Shown piece after piece: positions 60,801 through 64,000 of a DNA stretch of 64,000 bases. Source of the DNA: Corynebacterium callunae DSM 20147. Lineage in GTDB: Bacteria > Actinomycetota > Actinomycetes > Mycobacteriales > Mycobacteriaceae. Where the stretch lies: contig NC_020506.1 of the NCBI RefSeq assembly GCF_000344785.1, positions 744,001 to 808,000 of the forward strand. The letters run 5' to 3'. The translations under genes were made by a program, and so were the position numbers. The notes below the pieces were generated by a model. It saw nothing but the letters and a program-made list of their open reading frames with translations. It did not search any database and was not told the DNA's origin. The stretch's first letter is position 1. The number at the start of each line of letters is the position of its first letter.

Positions 60801-63800
60801 TTTCAATGCCCATGTAGCAACACAGTGGGATGGTTCTCATCGCACAATGCCAGGTCTAGGGGAGAGCTTTAAACCGTACAACTACCAGCTCAACGCAGTG
60901 GAACGTATGGTCAATTCTCCTTCCACTTTGTTGTCGCATGTTGTGGGCGCAGGCAAGACTGGAACCATGCTCATGGGGGCCGCAGAGCTGAAACGTTTGG
61001 GCAGAATCCACCAGCCCTGGCTCGTGGTGCCCAACCACATTGCCTCCCAGATAACCAATGAGGCGATTCAGTGGTATCCCAATGCGAAAGTGCTGTCTGC
61101 CTCCGGGATCAACACTGCTGAGGGCAGGCGTGAATTTGTCGCACAGACCACCGCCGATGACTGGGATTTCGTCATTGTGCCTCAGTCGGTTTTTGAGCGA
61201 GTACCTATGAGCATTGAGACTCAGCTGCGCTACATGGAAGGGCAAAAAAGCCAGCTTGAGGAATCACTCTGGCGAGCAAAAGAAGCCGCAGGAGGCGATG
61301 AAAAAGCTTCGTCGGTCCGTGACATCATCCGGAATGTGAAAAACCTAGAAACAAAAATTGAGGACATCCTCAACCGAGAGCGTGATGTCGGCCTGGAGTT
61401 TGAGCAGACTGCTTGTGACTATCTTATTGTCGATGAAGCGCACCTGTATAAGAACTTGATGCGCTCATCTCGGGTGCGTGATCTCACCTGTGCTGGATCT
61501 AGCCGTGCCTCTGATCTGCATATGAAGCTGGAGTACCTGCGCGATACTAAAGATGACAATGCCCCTGTCGTAACCTTTGCCACCGGCACACCGATTGCGA
61601 ATAATTTGGCGGAAATCTGGGTCATGATGCACTACCTGCGCCCTGACTTGACCACCGGAAATAGTCTTGGCTCAGTCAATGAGTTCGCGGCTACGTTCAC
61701 CGAACAGGTCGAAGACGTGGAGATGAACCCGTCAGGTACAGAACTTCGGAAAGTGACTAGAACTTCCGCATTTCTCAATACCGGCGACTTGGCTACTGTG
61801 TCCTCATTGTTCATTGATTCAGTCACCCGTGACCAAATCCCAGCAGCTTTGCCTCAATTGGGAGACGCTGGCGAGAACACAATTATTGAGTTTGAAGTCG
61901 AACAGGAAGTCAAGGATTTCATCAATGATCTTGGTTGGCGAGCGGATTACAACTGGGATGAAGATCCAGAACGCCGGGCGATGAAAGAAACCTATGGGCC
62001 AAAGATTGATAACGCGCTCAAGATCAGCGGTGACGGCAGAGCCGTCTCATTACACCCATCCCTAGCCAATCTTCACGTTGATGGAGCAGGCGCGCGCGTG
62101 CAAGCTGTCCAGAACCAGATCCTTGATGTGTGGGAGAAGAATCGGGATCAGATCTACATTCAGGGTGGAGAAGCATCCCCGGTGACTGGTGGCCTCCAGA
62201 TTGTCTTTTGCGACAAGGGGACACCCAACAAAGATGATCGGTTCTCTGTCTATCAGGGGCTGAAAGATGAGCTGGTGAAGTCTGGCATGGATGCTCAGCG
62301 AATTCAATTCATCCATGATTGGGATCATGACCGCGATGCACTCTTTAGAGACTGTCGAAATGGGCATGTGGATGTTTTGATTGGTTCGACAGAAAAGTTG
62401 GGCACGGGTGCCAATATTCAAGCTCGTGCGGTGGCGCTTCACCATGTCGATGTGCCGTGGCGACCAGCTGACTTAGAGCAGCGCGAAGGCCGTGTGATCC
62501 GCCAGGGCAACCTGAACAAGCGGGTAGAAATATTTAACTACATCGCTAGTGGCACATTCGATGCCGTGCAGTGGCAGACTCTGGCACGCAAAGCAAAGTT
62601 TATCTCTCAGTTTTTGTCGGCTGATCGGTCGATTCGTCGGATCGAGTCTATTGAGGATTCTGGCGCTCAAGCTGCTGCACATAATAAAGCTATTGCGACT
62701 GGTGATCCACGCTATGTAGAGCTGATGGAATTGGAAACCCGTGAGCGCGAACTTGTTTCGCTGCACTCGGAGTGGAAAGCAAAGGGCAGTTCAGTGCGCT
62801 TCCAGCGCACTGTCGAAGAGTCTGCTGTTAAGAGACTGACCAGCGAAGTTTCTGCTTTCGATCACGTTTTTGAGGGTGCAGCGCAGTGGGTGGCTACTGA
62901 TCCGGAGCAACGAGCCTGGACAGATTTGAAAACAGGACAATATTTCGAAGATCGCAAGCAAGCCGCAGAACATGTGGGGTCAACTGTGGTCGATATGTTT
63001 GGTCGCCGAACTCTGGAACCGACACCGCTGATTTCTATTGGTGGTGTGGACTTCCATGCGTGGTACTACGTGCCCACGTCCTCAGTGGTGATTTCGCCAC
63101 TAGGATCTGATGGGTTTGCTGGCCGGGAAATTCAGCTGAAAGCCGATGATCTATTTAATGATCAAACTGATGCCCCTCGTAGGAATCTGAGAATACTCAC
63201 ACGGGTAGAAAACCGTGTGAAGTCGATTCCTGAGGACTTGAATAAGACGATGGCATCGTTGGAGAGTTCGAAGTTGCGCTTGGCGAAGCTGGAATCTTTC
63301 GTGGCCACAGATTTTGAGCACACTGATGAGCTGTCATCTGTGGTTAGGCAGCGTGAGAGCTTACAGAGGGCGCTGGCAGCTGTCAGTGAGTCCCAGGCGG
63401 CTAAACAGCTCCAGAGAGAGCGTGATGCTCGCAATGACGAGCATGGTCGTGAGCCTGGCTGGACGTTGCGGCTTAATCCTTCTCCAGGCTATGCCGACAT
63501 GGTTGAAGATCGCAGCCAGCGGGAGGTGATTTATCATGCTCAGCGCGACACTCTCGAAGCACAGTACAACGCAGGAACTTTGACTGTGGATGAACTTTCT
63601 GCCGGGCTACAGCAGTTAAATTCTGGATCAGTTATTGATAATGATTCAGCTCAGAAAGAATCTGAAGCCCCGGTGGGCGTTGTCTCTGATGTGGTTGCTC
63701 ATACCCCGAATACCAGTTTGCTTGACGTACTGGGAATGGATACCTCGACAATTGCCCCGATGGGAACAGTGGTAAAACCCTTAGAGGATCAAGTGGTTTT

Positions 63801-63837
63801 ATCGGAGCAAGAAAAGGACAATTCTCAGTTCATGTGA
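57802..63837 (+). CDS. DarB-like DNA methylase-SF2 helicase (antirestriction) giant protein
   Basis: 2011 residues. N-terminal DDQISLFDE motif, then a Gly/Ser/Arg-rich linker (about 27-140). A methyltransferase-like domain has motif I EPGSGVGGF from E273 and motif IV NVPF at 334-337 in place of NPPY. A DEAD/SNF2-type helicase has Walker A GAGKT at 1049-1053, DEAH at 1211-1214, ATGTPIANN as motif III and QREGRVIRQG at 1560-1569. The C-terminal 400 residues are helical. This is the layout of P1 DarB and of the large helicase-methylases carried by many conjugative elements to protect entering DNA from restriction. A gene is nested in its linker. Confidence 0.82.
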   Translation: MARRRKNTIHDDQISLFDELMNPLIGLGENNDTVELAINHDGSADTGATRGRRDDEHSSGRPGGESGRPLPDDQLASRAGMVRPESRTVNSLGGDDQLAPASAEGSGSADHGRRSERSNAAAPDRAGGSRGDTATADTRRKLTFTWSTDRSGTPSTYSPGVVDVPSTPRERARVNLEVLELLRTLEEDDRFATPAEQTRLAQYSSWGGCREIFDRTLSSWTAERDRLHGLVDDRTYSQLREAGLTAFYTAPDVTQAMWGALKEAGLNAGTVLEPGSGVGGFIASAPTTVRMVGVEVDPVAATISRHLYPAETIRNEGFEKTSVADGSFNAVIGNVPFADMRLNDPAHNSGQHSIHNHFIIKSLNLTQPGGYVALLTSSFTADAQRSDARKEMIDRADLISAVRLPSQAFKAVAGTEVISDLLVFRVREPERQSTQKSVDFLKTDVLEVGDKELRVNATLARSTGNILGTATVSTGRFGDPVLNVSGSASDLGERLAQVVSGDIAIAKSQGLGHTASSSVAAEEFTRSSSLETVLPGTYRYAFDEAGVPQFEQYDAGSRQWQTVAFRGFNDARKQEWKQLLELRDAVVDLRDAYTSGTADQTSQSQRVLSDRYDTYVEEYGLINRFEAPKPSPPTKKQQDETFRDLANEWRLAHGEPATADLPDEVEADFREQASAPRIVDPTPRPHLNRISRDPLFAQVRALESFDAESQTAEKSPIFLSNPARRSLEVSYCDNIQDAVSISLDRVNAIDLSLISSLMDEEPAWVETEIERAKLAYRDTAEPERFIRAQQYLSGQVFTKLEEAQLAAQTDSRFCPNVEALEAVLPERLDSIDVRPGASWIPQEVYKQYASERLGLHPARFTITHENDTWYVNVDKGSWGYGGEQDQRFGVIAAKNAYNGPFNFQATGKASAASNQGVACNRNDGVVVTAPQMFESILNLSSRTLNYSKAWNEEHPHGGSVHSEASAFAGRKAKEMREDFAQWALDDPQRRQLLVDRYNDIFNAHVATQWDGSHRTMPGLGESFKPYNYQLNAVERMVNSPSTLLSHVVGAGKTGTMLMGAAELKRLGRIHQPWLVVPNHIASQITNEAIQWYPNAKVLSASGINTAEGRREFVAQTTADDWDFVIVPQSVFERVPMSIETQLRYMEGQKSQLEESLWRAKEAAGGDEKASSVRDIIRNVKNLETKIEDILNRERDVGLEFEQTACDYLIVDEAHLYKNLMRSSRVRDLTCAGSSRASDLHMKLEYLRDTKDDNAPVVTFATGTPIANNLAEIWVMMHYLRPDLTTGNSLGSVNEFAATFTEQVEDVEMNPSGTELRKVTRTSAFLNTGDLATVSSLFIDSVTRDQIPAALPQLGDAGENTIIEFEVEQEVKDFINDLGWRADYNWDEDPERRAMKETYGPKIDNALKISGDGRAVSLHPSLANLHVDGAGARVQAVQNQILDVWEKNRDQIYIQGGEASPVTGGLQIVFCDKGTPNKDDRFSVYQGLKDELVKSGMDAQRIQFIHDWDHDRDALFRDCRNGHVDVLIGSTEKLGTGANIQARAVALHHVDVPWRPADLEQREGRVIRQGNLNKRVEIFNYIASGTFDAVQWQTLARKAKFISQFLSADRSIRRIESIEDSGAQAAAHNKAIATGDPRYVELMELETRERELVSLHSEWKAKGSSVRFQRTVEESAVKRLTSEVSAFDHVFEGAAQWVATDPEQRAWTDLKTGQYFEDRKQAAEHVGSTVVDMFGRRTLEPTPLISIGGVDFHAWYYVPTSSVVISPLGSDGFAGREIQLKADDLFNDQTDAPRRNLRILTRVENRVKSIPEDLNKTMASLESSKLRLAKLESFVATDFEHTDELSSVVRQRESLQRALAAVSESQAAKQLQRERDARNDEHGREPGWTLRLNPSPGYADMVEDRSQREVIYHAQRDTLEAQYNAGTLTVDELSAGLQQLNSGSVIDNDSAQKESEAPVGVVSDVVAHTPNTSLLDVLGMDTSTIAPMGTVVKPLEDQVVLSEQEKDNSQFM
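57893..58228 (+). CDS. Nested gene (111 aa) in a different frame within the DarB-like gene
   Basis: From ATG 57893, six bases after GGAG, a 111-residue frame runs to TGA at 58228, shifted by +1 relative to the giant ORF. The protein (MTQLNWQSIMMARQTLGLPV and onward) has normal composition, is acidic and mostly helical, and uses codons typical of this genome with G/C-rich third positions. In the same interval the giant protein is a biased Gly/Arg/Ser linker, as if its sequence were dictated by the other frame. Both frames are open throughout. Function unknown. Confidence 0.6.
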   Translation: MTQLNWQSIMMARQTLGLPVDDATMSTVQEDLEERVDDLFQTINWRAEREWFDQNPGQLIPSEVTISLHQQALREAVAQIMDDEVNDPMQQHLIALEEAEETQRQQTLDAS

Positions 63838-63933
63838 TATGCGTGGGGGTAGCTTCACCCCCTTTGCAGTGTTAAGAATTCATTCGTCTTAATCTTTCGT
63901 CACCTTGAGAGAGAAAAGATATGGAGTTTGAAC

Positions 63934-64000
63934 ATGGATCTTGGTTTGGCTTTTGAATATTTCGTCCTGGGCAAGGAAGCTGCACTGATGCCTTTGCTGT
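63934..64000 (+). CDS. Start of an ORF truncated by the window edge
   Basis: ATG 63934 follows GGAG by 8 bases and opens MDLGLAFEYFVLGKEAALMPLL, running off the end. The gap from 63838 contains no other signal except possible promoter bases. Too short to assign. Confidence 0.45.
   Translation, partial: MDLGLAFEYFVLGKEAALMPLL

Larger units (their letters stand above)
27050..64000. mobile_element. Integrative and conjugative element (left part), entering at tRNA-fMet
   Basis: From tRNA-fMet copy 2 to the window edge the genes are those of a conjugative element: repressor and excisionase-like pair, winged-helix protein with repeats, WhiB, a full type IV secretion operon with VirB4 and VirD4 ATPases, a MobF relaxase and a DarB-like antirestriction protein. 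Core corynebacterial synteny stops at the tRNA. No integrase, no second attachment site and no chromosomal genes reappear before 64000, so the element is larger than 37 kb. A plasmid integrated by other means cannot be excluded. Confidence 0.8.

Overview
The window comes from a Corynebacterium close to the C. glutamicum group. Three observations support this. The gene order adnAB, K+ channel, nudC, uvrD2 ... pdxR/pdxST ... hisN, prfB, ftsEX, smpB, ssrA is the corynebacterial/mycobacterial arrangement. The tmRNA tag reads AEKSQRDYALAA. Two inverted PdxR-type operators sit between pdxR and pdxST. Identification is by motif recognition and synteny recalled from known genomes; no database search was run.

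Positions 1-26975 are core chromosome. In order they hold: a DNA-repair/ion-channel block (adnA end, adnB, RCK K+ channel, NudC-type Nudix hydrolase, uvrD2); an E1/ThiF-like protein; a YgjP-like metallopeptidase; a DUF2342-type protein; a PDZ-Lon-like membrane protease; a lipoprotein; a PPA1309-family protein; a UPF0182 membrane protein; vitamin B6 synthesis (pdxR, pdxS, pdxT); an initiator tRNA; an alpha-lytic-like secreted protease; hisN and a second IMPase-family gene; prfB; ftsEX; smpB-ssrA; and two very small membrane peptides of the PorA/PorH size class.

A second, almost identical initiator tRNA lies at 26976-27049. From there to the right edge the content is that of an integrative and conjugative element (ICE); its integrase and far end are not in the window. 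The left end is a control module: an XRE repressor diverging from an excisionase-like gene across a 17-bp palindrome, both on apparently leaderless transcripts. It is followed by a GNAT acetyltransferase, a winged-helix gene carrying repeated hairpins (possible origin) and a WhiB-like regulator. A 17.5-kb rightward operon (30991-48564) encodes an actinobacterial type IV secretion machine: VirB2-like small membrane proteins, VirB8-like proteins, VirB6, SCO6880/VirB4 parts, a three-domain peptidoglycan hydrolase and a VirD4 coupling protein. Then come a trypsin-like protease, a stop-interrupted LGFP-repeat secreted protein with an overlapping small gene (candidate toxin/immunity pair), a MobF relaxase-helicase with a pentapeptide-repeat tail, an HNH protein, a small ribbon-helix-helix-like gene under a 26-bp palindrome, and a 2011-residue DarB-like methylase-helicase with another gene nested in its 5' part.

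The most unusual points are the pentapeptide tail on the relaxase, the nested gene inside the DarB-like ORF, a 13-bp element repeated ahead of three ICE transcription units, the cutinase-like protein lacking its serine, and the LGFP protein with its partner gene.
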